The notes beneath the pieces are model-generated. The model ran no database searches and was not told the DNA's origin. It worked only from the letters and a program-made list of their open reading frames with translations. Shown here in pieces: positions 42,964-52,052 of a stretch of DNA of 64,000 nucleotides. Source of the stretch: Paramicrobacterium sp051513965 (GTDB taxonomy: Bacteria; Actinomycetota; Actinomycetes; Actinomycetales; Microbacteriaceae); NCBI RefSeq assembly GCF_051513965.1, contig NZ_CP195847.1, forward strand, positions 434,001 to 498,000. The letters are read 5' to 3'. The stretch's first letter is position 1. Every line of letters starts with the position of its first letter. The position numbers and the translations under genes were made by a program.

Positions 42964-43850
42964 CGCGATCTCCTCTCTTCGCGCATCGTGTAGATGAGGT
43001 AGGGGATGATGAACAGCGACGCGAGCACGAGCAGCACGGTGGCGATCGCGGACGCCTTCGCGTAGTCGTTCGAGGTGAGCGCGACCCACATGTATGTCGC
43101 GGGAACCTCGGTCTGGTAGATCGCTTTGGTCACAGCCATGATGAGGTCGAAGACCTTCAGCGACATGTGGCTCACGATGATGAGCGCGGAGAGCGCGACG
43201 GGGCTCAGCTGCGGGAAGATCACGTGGCGATACAGCTTCCATTCGCTCGCGCCGTCCATGCGGGCGGCCTCGCGGAGCTCATCGGGGATGCCTCGGAAGC
43301 CCGCGAGGAACAGTGCCATGATGTACCCGGCGAGCTGCCAGATCGCGGGCATCGCCATCGCAGCCATGCCCCACACGGGCTCGTTCCACCACGAGTTCTG
43401 CAGGCCGTCGAGGCCGATGGCCTGCAGCATCCTGTTGAGCCCCGACGCCCGATCGCCCTGTGCGCTGTTCATCAACCAGCGCCAGACGACACCGGAGGCG
43501 ACGAACGAGACGGCCATCGGGAAGAGGTAGACGGAGCGGAAGACGCCCTCGGCCTTGACGCCCTTGTCGAGGAGCCAGGCCCAGAGGAAGCCGAAGACCA
43601 TCGTTCCGGCGATGAAGACGATGGTGAAGACCAGCAGGTTCAGCAGCGAGTGCAGAAACCGGCTCTCGGTCAGAAGATCGATGTAATTCTGGATGCCGAC
43701 GAAGGCGCCCTCCGAAGCGAGGGAGTGCCTGTCGGTCAGAGAGACCTGGATGTTCGCCGCGATGAGTCCGTAGACGAAGACGGCGACGAGGATCAGGCTG
43801 GGGGTCAGCAGCAGGAGCGGCGGACCCCAATTGCGTATGCCTTTGCGCAC
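42960..43850 (-). CDS. CUT1 sugar ABC transporter permease (MalF type)
   Basis: A 296-residue permease beginning MRKGIRNWGPPLLLLTPSLILVAVFVYG, with six helices and REAARMDGASEWKLYRHVIFP as EAA motif. The start is a GTG at 43850 with GGAGGAG about ten bases upstream. A long hairpin separates it from the binding-protein gene. Substrate inferred from the neighbours: a pentose, a pentose oligosaccharide or glucose. Confidence 0.88.
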   Translation of the reverse strand: MRKGIRNWGPPLLLLTPSLILVAVFVYGLIAANIQVSLTDRHSLASEGAFVGIQNYIDLLTESRFLHSLLNLLVFTIVFIAGTMVFGFLWAWLLDKGVKAEGVFRSVYLFPMAVSFVASGVVWRWLMNSAQGDRASGLNRMLQAIGLDGLQNSWWNEPVWGMAAMAMPAIWQLAGYIMALFLAGFRGIPDELREAARMDGASEWKLYRHVIFPQLSPVALSALIIVSHMSLKVFDLIMAVTKAIYQTEVPATYMWVALTSNDYAKASAIATVLLVLASLFIIPYLIYTMREERRSR

Positions 43851-43868
43851 GGTAGTGGTTCTCCTCCA

Positions 43869-43903
43869 CGACAGGGCCCGGGGCGAGGCCCCAGGCCCTG
43901 TCG
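43869..43903 (-). other. intercistronic hairpin after the CUT1 binding-protein gene
   Basis: An outer 10-bp stem (CGACAGGGCC with GGCCCTGTCG) and an inner GGGGC/GCCCC stem. On the minus strand it starts 23 bases after the binding-protein stop and ends before the ribosome binding site of the permease. Same arrangement as at 7521, 20218 and 50451. Confidence 0.75.
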
Positions 43904-43926
43904 ATCAGTGATCAGGATGGCGTGGG

Positions 43927-45204
43927 TCAGGAGAGCGCGGACTCGGCCGCCGACACGAGCGCCGTGATCAGGGCATCCTTGTCGCGGTCGCTGCCGAACT
44001 TGCCCACCGCGGACGAGATGTCGCTCGACCACGCGATCGGAGCGGCGGCGCCGTGCGCGAGCGAGCTCACGATCGTGTCGTTCGCGAACGACTCCATCGC
44101 GCTCTGCTGGTACTCGCCGTAGTCAGCCGGGTCGGCGTCGGTGCGCGCCGGGATCGAGCCCTTCACCGTGTTGAAGGCCTTCTGACCCTCGGCGGAGCTG
44201 ATCGTGGTGAGCCAGTCCTTCGCGGCCTTCTCGTGCGGGGCGCCCACGGGGAGCGTGAACGAGTCGGCGAGGAAGTCGAACACACCGTCGGTGCCGGGTG
44301 TCGGCCACGTGGTGTACTCGGTTCCCCAGGTCTGACCGGCCTGCGCGAACGCGGCTTCAGCCCAGTCGCCCATCACGTTGTAGGCGGCGTTGCCGTCGAT
44401 GACGATCTGCGTGGCGGCATCCCAGTCGAGCCCTGCGTAGTCCTGGTTGACGAAGTCCATGAGCTGGTCGTAGTGATCAACGGCCTTCTTCACTCCGTCG
44501 CTGTCCCATGCGGTCGAGCCGTCCCAGAGCCCTGCGTAGCCGTCCGCTCCGAGGTCGGCGATGAGCACGTTCTCGAGCAGCTGCATCTGCGTCCACTCGG
44601 TTCCGATCGCGAGCGGGGTCTCGACACCGGAGTCCTTGACCTTCTGCAGGTCCTTGATCCAGTCGTCGATGCTTGCCGGAGCCTTCGTCGGGTCGATGCC
44701 GGCGCTCTTCAGCAGGTCGGTGTTCACCCACGTGACGTTGGCGCGGTGGATGTTGCTCGGCACCGAGTAGATCTTGCCGTCGACGGTCAGCCGGTCGATC
44801 AGGTCGGAGGGGAAGGCCTCGGTCAGCCCGAGGTCGTCGTAGAGTCCGCTGAGGTCCTGCAGCTGGTCCGCGGCGATGTAGTCCGAGAGCTCAGCGCCGG
44901 CGTGCGCCTGGAACGTGTCCGGCGGGTTGCCTGCCTCGAGGCGTGACGCGAGCGCGGCCTTAGCGTTCGAGCCCGCGCCGCCCGCGACTGCGGCGTTGAT
45001 GAACTCGATGTCGGGGTACTGCGAGTTGAACTCCTTGACGAGCGCGTCGAGGCCCGCCTTCTCAGAGCCGGATGCCCACCAGGTGAAGACCTCGACCTGG
45101 TTCGGATTCTCTGGATCCGATTGGGAGCCGCCCCCTGAGGAGCACCCCGTGAGTGCGAGGCCGACGGCGAGTGCGCCGGCCAGAATTGACGTCCTCTTGC
45201 GCAT
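43927..45204 (-). CDS. CUT1 sugar ABC transporter binding lipoprotein
   Basis: A 425-residue extracellular binding protein. The lipobox is ALTGCSSGGG (cysteine near 21). The mature part starts VEVFTWWASGSEKAGLDALVKEFNSQYP and has AGNPPDTFQAHAGAELSDYI, similar to glucose/mannose-type (GtsA-like) binding proteins. The ATG at 45204 has GGAGGAAG upstream; in-frame ATGs further upstream (for example MSNGGSI...) lack homology. A LacI-type operator lies about 60 bases upstream. Confidence 0.87.
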   Translation of the reverse strand: MRKRTSILAGALAVGLALTGCSSGGGSQSDPENPNQVEVFTWWASGSEKAGLDALVKEFNSQYPDIEFINAAVAGGAGSNAKAALASRLEAGNPPDTFQAHAGAELSDYIAADQLQDLSGLYDDLGLTEAFPSDLIDRLTVDGKIYSVPSNIHRANVTWVNTDLLKSAGIDPTKAPASIDDWIKDLQKVKDSGVETPLAIGTEWTQMQLLENVLIADLGADGYAGLWDGSTAWDSDGVKKAVDHYDQLMDFVNQDYAGLDWDAATQIVIDGNAAYNVMGDWAEAAFAQAGQTWGTEYTTWPTPGTDGVFDFLADSFTLPVGAPHEKAAKDWLTTISSAEGQKAFNTVKGSIPARTDADPADYGEYQQSAMESFANDTIVSSLAHGAAAPIAWSSDISSAVGKFGSDRDKDALITALVSAAESALS

Positions 45205-45262
45205 AATGCTTCCTCCATTGGACATGTGCATTGCCGAGTGCTTTGGTTCTGCCATTCAAATT

Positions 45263-45275
45263 GGAAACGTTGCCA
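45263..45275. promoter_or_regulatory. LacI-type operator before the CUT1 binding-protein gene
   Basis: GGAAACGTTGCCA matches, at 12 of 13 positions, the element at 46401-46413 in front of the adjacent lacI-family gene. A common regulator for both is likely. Confidence 0.7.
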
Positions 45276-45339
45276 TATGCAAGTGGCACGCCTCAAATCT
45301 CCCGAATCGTGATGTCGAGAGGATGCCGCGAGCCGGTGC

Positions 45340-46377
45340 TCAGCGGGCGGGAGCGCGCTCGCCGGAGCCCCGCGGAATGAGCTGGGCGGCGAGCATCGTG
45401 GTGCGGGACGGCCCGTCATAGCCGTCGATGCGCTCGAAGAGCTGCTCGGTCGCGACGCGGCCCATCGTCGACGGGTTCTGCGAGATGACGGAGAGGCCGG
45501 GGCTGAGGCTCGCGGCGAGCTCGAGGTCGTCGAAGCCGAGCATCGCGAGGCCGCGCATGGCGGGCGTGAGCTCACTGAGGATGCTCGTGGAGGTGCGGTT
45601 GTTGCACGTGAACAGCGCGGTCGGGGGGTCGTCGCCCGCTAGCATCCGCGACACGACCGGAGCGTGCGAGGCCGGACCGGGCAGGGCGGAGTGCACGAGA
45701 GACGGGTCGAAGCGGATGCCGGCGGCGGCCAGCGCGTCGCGATAGCCGGCGATCCTCTCGCGCGAGGTGTAGAGGTCGCCGCGGTCGCTCAGGCAGGCGA
45801 TGCGGCGGTGCCCGTGCGCGATGAGGTGGGCGACTCCGGTGCGGCTTCCGGAGCGGTTGTCCGTGATGACGGCATCCGCGATGTCGCCCGGAGCTGGCCG
45901 ATCGACGAAGACCATGCGCAGCCCCGTGCGCAGCTCCTTCTCGTAGATGGGGTCGTCGCCGCCCTCCGTGGGCGTGACGATGATGCCCTGCAGCTGGCGT
46001 GCACTCAGAGAGTGGATGATCTGTCGCGCGAGCTCACGCTCACGGCGGTAGGACGCCACGAGCAGCATGGAACCGCGGCTGCGCGCAACGTCCTCCACCG
46101 ACTGCGTGAGCTGCGAGAAGAACGGGTCGGTGACGTCCTCGATGACCAGTCCGACCGTCTCGGTCGTCCCCGTGCGAAACTGGCGCGCTGATTCGTTGCG
46201 ACGGTAGCCCAGCTCATCGATCGCGCGGCGCACCGCCTCGATGGTGGCCTCGCTCACGTGCGGGTCGCCGTTCACGACGCGGGAGACGGTCGTGATGCCG
46301 ACGCCGGCGCGCGCCGCGACGTGCTTCATCGTCGGCTGACCGCGACCGGATGCGGCTCGATCGGACTCGGGCGGCAT
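45340..46377 (-). CDS. LacI-family transcriptional regulator
   Basis: A 345-residue repressor. A short N-terminal tail precedes the HTH PTMKHVAARAGVGITTVSRVVNGD and hinge AIDELGYRRNESARQFRTG; the sensor domain has GLVIEDVTDPFFSQL. GAGGAG precedes the ATG. It sits between xylB and the CUT1 transporter on the same strand. Matching operators precede both itself and the transporter, so it probably represses both and is autoregulated. Confidence 0.92.
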   Translation of the reverse strand: MPPESDRAASGRGQPTMKHVAARAGVGITTVSRVVNGDPHVSEATIEAVRRAIDELGYRRNESARQFRTGTTETVGLVIEDVTDPFFSQLTQSVEDVARSRGSMLLVASYRRERELARQIIHSLSARQLQGIIVTPTEGGDDPIYEKELRTGLRMVFVDRPAPGDIADAVITDNRSGSRTGVAHLIAHGHRRIACLSDRGDLYTSRERIAGYRDALAAAGIRFDPSLVHSALPGPASHAPVVSRMLAGDDPPTALFTCNNRTSTSILSELTPAMRGLAMLGFDDLELAASLSPGLSVISQNPSTMGRVATEQLFERIDGYDGPSRTTMLAAQLIPRGSGERAPAR

Positions 46378-46400
46378 GGCACTCCTCGAAACTGCGTTGA

Positions 46401-46413
46401 GGAAACGTTACCA
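46401..46413. promoter_or_regulatory. LacI-type operator before the regulator gene
   Basis: GGAAACGTTACCA lies 24 bases upstream of the lacI-family start codon and is nearly identical to the operator before the transporter. Autoregulation is the likely meaning. Confidence 0.7.
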
Positions 46414-46432
46414 AGCACGCGCCCTGCTGTCG

Positions 46433-47824
46433 TCACCTGCGTGCGGCGTACTGCTCGCGAATCGTCGTGCGGAGATCAGGATCGGGGGTCGCCGCGGTTT
46501 CGACCGCCCACGTGGGACGCGAGCCGGACAGAGTCCACGCGGCCTGCACGGCAGCGCCGTTCGCAACGTACTCGCCGGGCCGCGGAACCTCGACCGGAAC
46601 ATCGAAGACCTGAGCTGCGATGCGCTGAACGGCCAGGTTCTGCGCGGCGCCGCCCGTCATGAGAATGCGCTGCGCGGTCACCCCGTGTGAGCGCACGGCG
46701 TCCAGCCCGTCGGCGAGTCCGCACAGCAGCCCCTCGATCGCCGCGCGCGCCAGGTTCGGCCGCGTGGTCGAGCCGAGCGTCATGCCGAATAGGGTGGCGG
46801 TCGCATCCGGACGGTTCGGAGTGCGCTCGCCCTCGAAGTAGGGCTGCAGCACGAGCCCCTGCGCGCCGGGCTCGGCCTCGAGCGCGAGGTCGCCCAGCTC
46901 GTCGTGGCTCACACCGAGCAGCCGTGCGGTGGCGTCGAGGATGCGCGCCGCGTTGAGCGTCGCGATGAGGGGGAGATAGGCGCCGTCGGCGGAGGCGAAC
47001 CCCGCGACCGTGCCCGAGGCATCGCGAACGGGAGTCTCGGTCACCGCGAAGACCGTGCCGGAGGTCCCGATCGAGACGACGACATCGCCGGTCCGGGCGC
47101 CAACACCGAGGGCGGCTCCGGCGTTGTCTCCGGCGCCCGCGGCGACGAGAAGCCCCTCCGGGGTGGTGCCGGCGCTCTCCGATGGACGCAGCACGCGCGG
47201 GAGCACGGCGCGGTGACCGAGGGCGAGGTCGAAGAGCTCCTCGTCATAGGCGTCGCGCTCCGCCGACCAGTACGCCGTGCCCGAGGCATCCGAGCGATCT
47301 GTCGTGAGCTCATCGAGAACAGGGCCGTGCGGCGTGCCCTCGGGACCGAAGCCGCGCAGTCGCCAGGTGAGCCAGTCATGCGGCAGGGCGACAGCCGCCA
47401 CGCGCCGTGCATTCTCGGGCTCGGCATCGCGCAGCCAGCGCAGCTTGGATGCCGTGAACGACGCGACCGGCACGATACCGACCCGGCGAGCATACTCCTC
47501 CGCGCCGACCTCGGCGATGAGGTCCGCGGCCGACCCGGCGCTGCGGGTGTCGTTCCAGAGCAGAGCGTCGCGGATGACGCGGCCCTCCGCGTCGAGGGCC
47601 ACCATGCCGTGCTGCTGACCCGCGACGGAGATCGCCTGGACGTCAGACAGTCCGCCCGCCTCGGCGATCGCGGCCTGCAGGGCGTTCCACCAAGCGTCCG
47701 GATCCACGGAGGTCCCCTCGGGATGGGCGGCCCGTCCTTCACGCACGAGCGCGCCGCTCGAGGCATCCGCGATCACGATCTTGCAGCTCTGTGTCGACGA
47801 ATCGACGCCGGCGACGAGTGTCAT
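46433..47824 (-). CDS. xylB: xylulokinase
   Basis: Phosphorylates D-xylulose to xylulose-5-phosphate for the pentose phosphate pathway. The 463-residue FGGY kinase has the N-terminal VAGVDSSTQSCKIVIAD, the XylB-type ISVAGQQHGMVALD, LLWNDTRS and the C-terminal FGGY signature region RILMTGGAAQNLAVQRIAAQVF. It follows xylA by 86 bases on the same strand. Confidence 0.93.
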   Translation of the reverse strand: MTLVAGVDSSTQSCKIVIADASSGALVREGRAAHPEGTSVDPDAWWNALQAAIAEAGGLSDVQAISVAGQQHGMVALDAEGRVIRDALLWNDTRSAGSAADLIAEVGAEEYARRVGIVPVASFTASKLRWLRDAEPENARRVAAVALPHDWLTWRLRGFGPEGTPHGPVLDELTTDRSDASGTAYWSAERDAYDEELFDLALGHRAVLPRVLRPSESAGTTPEGLLVAAGAGDNAGAALGVGARTGDVVVSIGTSGTVFAVTETPVRDASGTVAGFASADGAYLPLIATLNAARILDATARLLGVSHDELGDLALEAEPGAQGLVLQPYFEGERTPNRPDATATLFGMTLGSTTRPNLARAAIEGLLCGLADGLDAVRSHGVTAQRILMTGGAAQNLAVQRIAAQVFDVPVEVPRPGEYVANGAAVQAAWTLSGSRPTWAVETAATPDPDLRTTIREQYAARR

Positions 47825-47910
47825 GGTGACCTTTCAGAAGAGAGGATGCCGCGCGCGACCGCCCCGGTTGCTCGCCTGGGCGGCGGCCGCACGCGACACG
47901 GCTGACGCGG

Positions 47911-49104
47911 CTAGCTGCGGGCTCCGAGCAGGTGCTCGACCATCAGCTGCTGCAGGCGGACGAATCCGAAGCCCTTGCCGCCGAAGTAGGCCTGAGCGTC
48001 GAAGTCCTCGAAGGCACTGCGGTCTGACAGCAGCGTCTCATAGGTCTCGCCGTCGGCGAGCGTCGGCACGGAGAGCTCGTCGACCTTTGCTGCGCTCAGG
48101 GCCTCCTGAACCTCGGGGTCGGCGCGGAAGGCCGCAGCGCGCTCCTTGAGGATGAGGTAGGTGCGCATGTTCGCCGCGGCGGACTCCCACACCCCGGTCT
48201 CGTCCTCGGTGCGGCTCGGCTTGTAGTCGAAGTGGCGCGGGCCGTCGTAGGCGGGGCCGCCCTGCGGACCGCCGTTCTCGAGCAGGTCGACGAGCGAGAA
48301 CGCGTTCTGCAGGTCACCGTGACCGAAGACGAGATCCTGGTCGTATTTGATGCCGCGCTGCCCGTTCAGGTCGATGTGGAACAGCTTGCCCTGGTACAGC
48401 GCCTGGGCGATCCCGGCCGTGAAGTTGAGTCCGGCCATCTGCTCGTGGCCGACTTCCGGGTTGATGCCCACGAGCTCGGGGCGCTCGAGCGTCTCGATGA
48501 ACGCGAGCGCGTGGCCGAGCGTGGGCAGCAGGATGTCTCCGCGCGGCTCGTTCGGCTTCGGCTCGATCGCGAAGCGGATGTCGTAGCCCTTGTCGGTCAC
48601 GTACTGGCCGAGCAGGTTGACCGCCTCGCGGTACCGCTCGAGCGCGGCCTGAACGTCCTTCGCGGAGTCGTACTCCGCGCCCTCGCGGCCGCCCCACATC
48701 ACGAACGTGGTCGCGCCGAGCTCCGCGGCGAGGTCGAGGTTGCGCAGCACCTTGCGGAGTGCGAACCGGCGGACGTCGCGGTCGTTGGAGGTGAAGCCGC
48801 CGTCCTTGAAGACCGGGGCTGAGAAGAGGTTCGTGGTGACCATGGGGACGACGAGTCCGGTGTCTGAGAGGGCCTGCTTCAGGCGATCGATCTGCGTCTG
48901 CCGTTCGGCATCCGTCGACCCGAAGGCGAACAGGTCGTCGTCGTGGAAGGTGAGACCGTAGGCGCCGAGATCGCTCAGCTTCTCCACGGCGTGGACCACG
49001 TCGAGGGCGGGGCGGGTCGGTCCGCCGAACGGGTCGGTGCCGTTGTATCCGACCGTCCAGAGGCCGAACGAGAACTTGTCGTCACGGGTGGGTGTGAGGC
49101 TCAT
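47911..49104 (-). CDS. xylA: xylose isomerase
   Basis: Interconverts D-xylose and D-xylulose (and glucose/fructose). The 397-residue length fits the actinobacterial class I enzyme. The catalytic pair H54 and D57 is in YGLTFHDDDLFAF; metal ligands are in AIEPKPNEPRGDILLPT and in FHIDLNGQRGIKYDQDL. A GGAG site precedes the ATG at 49104. It is divergent from the ChvE-MmsAB transporter, with a 231-base shared control region. Confidence 0.97.
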   Translation of the reverse strand: MSLTPTRDDKFSFGLWTVGYNGTDPFGGPTRPALDVVHAVEKLSDLGAYGLTFHDDDLFAFGSTDAERQTQIDRLKQALSDTGLVVPMVTTNLFSAPVFKDGGFTSNDRDVRRFALRKVLRNLDLAAELGATTFVMWGGREGAEYDSAKDVQAALERYREAVNLLGQYVTDKGYDIRFAIEPKPNEPRGDILLPTLGHALAFIETLERPELVGINPEVGHEQMAGLNFTAGIAQALYQGKLFHIDLNGQRGIKYDQDLVFGHGDLQNAFSLVDLLENGGPQGGPAYDGPRHFDYKPSRTEDETGVWESAAANMRTYLILKERAAAFRADPEVQEALSAAKVDELSVPTLADGETYETLLSDRSAFEDFDAQAYFGGKGFGFVRLQQLMVEHLLGARS

Positions 49105-49209
49105 GGAAAAACTCCGTCTGTGTCAGCGCCGTCGATGATTTGTCGATCTAAGCAACATATTAGAACATGGATGCCGATCGCAAAAGCCCCCGCACAAGCT
49201 CTCACTTTT

Positions 49210-49266
49210 CTTTGTTGTCGCCGTAGACAAAGCGCGAATTGTTGGCTATGTTTTCTCCGTCAACAA
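49210..49266. promoter_or_regulatory. xylose-type control region between xylA and chvE
   Basis: CTTTGT-N11-ACAAAG (49210-49232) and TTGTTG-N16-CAACAA (49239-49266) are inverted repeats in an AT-rich patch. They resemble ROK/XylR operators and probably serve the ROK repressor encoded at 53312. Confidence 0.6.
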
Positions 49267-49335
49267 ATATCGGCCGAGTGTCTCCCACCATCGGCCGCGT
49301 GTGACGTGATCGCATTTCAGAGAGGAAATCAGCAC

Positions 49336-50445
49336 ATGTCTATTGCACGAAAGCTCGTGGCTGTCGCAGCCACGGGGTTTGTCGCGGCATCCCTCGCCGC
49401 ATGTTCATCAGGGTCGTCGAGCGCCGAAGGCGGCGACGTCGACTGCAACGTCGGCATCTCGATGCCCACCCGCTCGCTCGAACGCTGGATCAACGACGGC
49501 GAGCAGCTTGAGAAGCTGCTCAAGGACGACGGCTGCACCGTCGACCTGCAGTACGCAGACAACAAGACGAGCGAGCAGATCAGCCAGATCCAGAACCAGA
49601 TCGCCGGTGGAGCGAAGATCCTCGTGGTCGCTCCCATCGACGGCAAGGTGCTCTCGCCCGTGCTCAAGGAGGCGAAGACGCAGGATGCCGTCGTCATCTC
49701 GTACGACCGACTCATCAACGGCACCGAGAACGTCGACTACTACGCGACCTTCGACAACTACCGCGTCGGTCAGCTGCAGGGCGAGTTCATCGAGGAGCAG
49801 CTCGGCCTTGCCGACGGTGAGGGCCCGTTCAACCTCGAGCCCTTCGCAGGCAGCCCCGATGACAACAACGCCAAGTTCTTCTTCTCGGGCGCCTGGGATG
49901 TCCTGACGCCGTACATCGAGAGCGGGCAGCTCGTCGTCCCGAGCGGCAAGGCGCCGGCCTCCGACGATGACTGGGCGTCGATCGGCATCCAGGGGTGGGC
50001 CTCCGACAAGGCGCAGGCCGAGATGGACAACCGCCTGTCGTCGTTCTACAGCGGCGATGAGAAGGTCGACGTCGTGCTGTCGCCGAATGACAGCCTCGCG
50101 ATCGGCATCGAGGCGTCGCTGAAGTCCGCCGGCTACACCCCGGGTGAGGACTACCCGCTGATCACCGGACAGGATGCCGACAAGGCGAACGTCAAGGCGA
50201 TCCTCGACGGCGAGCAGTCGATGACGGTCTGGAAGGACACCCGCGAGCTCGGGCAGAAGGTGTTCGAGATGATCCAGTCGATCGTCGCCGGTGAGGACGT
50301 CGAGGTGAACGACACCGAGACGTACGACAACGGCAAGAAGGTCGTGCCCTCCTACCTGCTCGAGCCCCAGGTCGTGACCAAGGACTCCGTGCAGGAGAAG
50401 CTGATCGACTCCGGCTTCATCAAGGCCTCCGACGTCGGACTGTGA
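49336..50445 (+). CDS. chvE: multiple-monosaccharide ABC transporter binding lipoprotein (ChvE type)
   Basis: A 369-residue sugar-binding protein. The lipobox ends at SLAACSS. The mature sequence follows the ChvE family closely: VGISMPTRSLERWINDGEQL, VVISYDRLINGTENVDYYATFDN, GPFNLEPFAGSPDDNNAKFFF, TGQDADKANVKAI and VVPSYLLEPQVVTK. AGAGGAAA precedes the ATG at 49336. The divergent xylAB genes point to xylose as a main substrate. Confidence 0.93.
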   Translation: MSIARKLVAVAATGFVAASLAACSSGSSSAEGGDVDCNVGISMPTRSLERWINDGEQLEKLLKDDGCTVDLQYADNKTSEQISQIQNQIAGGAKILVVAPIDGKVLSPVLKEAKTQDAVVISYDRLINGTENVDYYATFDNYRVGQLQGEFIEEQLGLADGEGPFNLEPFAGSPDDNNAKFFFSGAWDVLTPYIESGQLVVPSGKAPASDDDWASIGIQGWASDKAQAEMDNRLSSFYSGDEKVDVVLSPNDSLAIGIEASLKSAGYTPGEDYPLITGQDADKANVKAILDGEQSMTVWKDTRELGQKVFEMIQSIVAGEDVEVNDTETYDNGKKVVPSYLLEPQVVTKDSVQEKLIDSGFIKASDVGL

Positions 50446-50450
50446 GCGGA

Positions 50451-50477
50451 TGCGGCCGGTGCTCTGCGCCGGCCGCA
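50451..50477 (+). other. intercistronic hairpin after chvE
   Basis: A perfect 9-bp stem (TGCGGCCGG with CCGGCCGCA) begins five bases after the chvE stop; the nine-base loop can extend the pairing. No T run. Fourth example of a hairpin directly behind a binding-protein gene in this window. Confidence 0.7.
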
Positions 50478-50516
50478 CTCGGCTCTCATGTCACCGAAGA
50501 CTCAGAAGGAAGCCCA

Positions 50517-52049
50517 ATGAAGTCAGCCAGCATTCTGACGATGTCCGACATCGCTATCCAGTTCGGACCGGTCAAGGCACTCGACGGGGTGTCGATCGAC
50601 GTGCGTCGCGGCGAGGTTCACGGCATCTGCGGCGAGAACGGGGCGGGAAAGTCCACGCTCATGAAGGTGTTGAGCGGCGTGTATCCTGCCGGCACGTTCA
50701 GCGGCAGCATCCGCTTCGACGATCATGACGTCGCGTATCGCTCCATCAACGACAGCGAGCGAGACGGCATCGTCATCATCCACCAGGAGCTCGCGCTCAG
50801 CCCGTTCCTCTCGATCGCGGAGAACATCTTCCTCGGCAACGAGCGTGCCTCCCGCGGCGTCATCGACTGGAACAGCACGAACGCCGAAGCTGCTGCGCTT
50901 CTGCAGCAGGTGGGTCTCGCCGAGAACCCGTCGACGCCCGTCCTCGAGCTCGGGGTCGGCAAGCAGCAGCTCGTCGAGATCGCCAAGGCGCTGTCGAAGA
51001 ACGTGCGTCTGCTCATCCTCGACGAGCCGACCGCGGCGCTCAACGACGAAGACTCCGCTCACCTGCTCTCACTCATCGAGCAGCTGCGCGAGCGCGGCAT
51101 CACGTGCATCATCATCTCCCACAAGCTCAAGGAGATTAAGCGCATCGCAGACAGCGTCACGATCATCCGCGACGGCAAGACGATCGAATCGTTCTCGATG
51201 TCGGATGCCGATGCCACCGAATCCCGAATCATCCGTTCCATGGTGGGCCGCGACCTCAACAACCTCTTCCCGCCGCGCGAGCCCGATATCGGAGCCGAAG
51301 TCCTCCGCGTCGAGGACTGGACGGTCTACCACCCGGTCGACACGAGCCGGAAGGTCGTCGACGGGGCATCCTTCACCGTTCGAGCCGGTGAGATCGTAGG
51401 GTTCGCCGGGCTCATGGGCGCGGGGCGCACCGAGCTGGCGATGAGCCTGTTCGGCCGCAGCTACGGAACCGGAATCTCCGGTCGCGCATACAAGCACGGC
51501 AGAGAGATCCAGCTCCGCACTGTCGGCGAGGCGATCGAGAACGGCCTCGCATACGCGACGGAGGATCGAAAGAAGTACGGCCTCAACCTCATCAACGACA
51601 TCGCGGAGAACATCTCGTCGTCGGCGCTCGGCAAGCTCGCCCGCTTCGGCGTCGTCGACAGAAACCGTGAGCACAAGGTCGCCGAGTCCTACCGAGAGAA
51701 GATGAACATCAAGGCGCCGTCGGTCTCCGCGATCGCCGGCAAACTCTCGGGTGGAAACCAACAGAAGGTCGTGCTCTCGAAGTGGATCTTCACCGGCCCC
51801 GACGTGCTCATCCTCGACGAGCCGACCCGCGGCATCGACGTCGGTGCGAAGTACGAGATCTACGGAATCATCAACGAGCTGGCCGCGCAGGGCAAGGCGG
51901 TCATCGTCATCTCATCGGAGCTGCCTGAGCTTCTCGGACTCTCCGACCGAATCTATGCAATATCCGAAGGACGGCTGACGGGCGAAGTCGCCCGCGCCGA
52001 TGCCACGCAGGAAGTACTCATGCAGTACATGACGGCGGGAAAGGACTGA
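50517..52049 (+). CDS. mmsA: multiple-monosaccharide ABC transporter ATPase (MmsA/GguA type)
   Basis: A 510-residue double ATPase. The N-terminal half has GENGAGKST near residue 45, VGKQQLVEIAKALSK and LDEPTAALN. The C-terminal half has GLMGAGRTELAMSLFG, the signature LSGGNQQKVVLSKWI and LDEPTRGIDVG. The ATG at 50517 follows AGAAGGAAG. It energises MmsB. The next gene starts four bases after the stop codon. Confidence 0.93.
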   Translation: MKSASILTMSDIAIQFGPVKALDGVSIDVRRGEVHGICGENGAGKSTLMKVLSGVYPAGTFSGSIRFDDHDVAYRSINDSERDGIVIIHQELALSPFLSIAENIFLGNERASRGVIDWNSTNAEAAALLQQVGLAENPSTPVLELGVGKQQLVEIAKALSKNVRLLILDEPTAALNDEDSAHLLSLIEQLRERGITCIIISHKLKEIKRIADSVTIIRDGKTIESFSMSDADATESRIIRSMVGRDLNNLFPPREPDIGAEVLRVEDWTVYHPVDTSRKVVDGASFTVRAGEIVGFAGLMGAGRTELAMSLFGRSYGTGISGRAYKHGREIQLRTVGEAIENGLAYATEDRKKYGLNLINDIAENISSSALGKLARFGVVDRNREHKVAESYREKMNIKAPSVSAIAGKLSGGNQQKVVLSKWIFTGPDVLILDEPTRGIDVGAKYEIYGIINELAAQGKAVIVISSELPELLGLSDRIYAISEGRLTGEVARADATQEVLMQYMTAGKD

Positions 52050-52052
52050 CCC

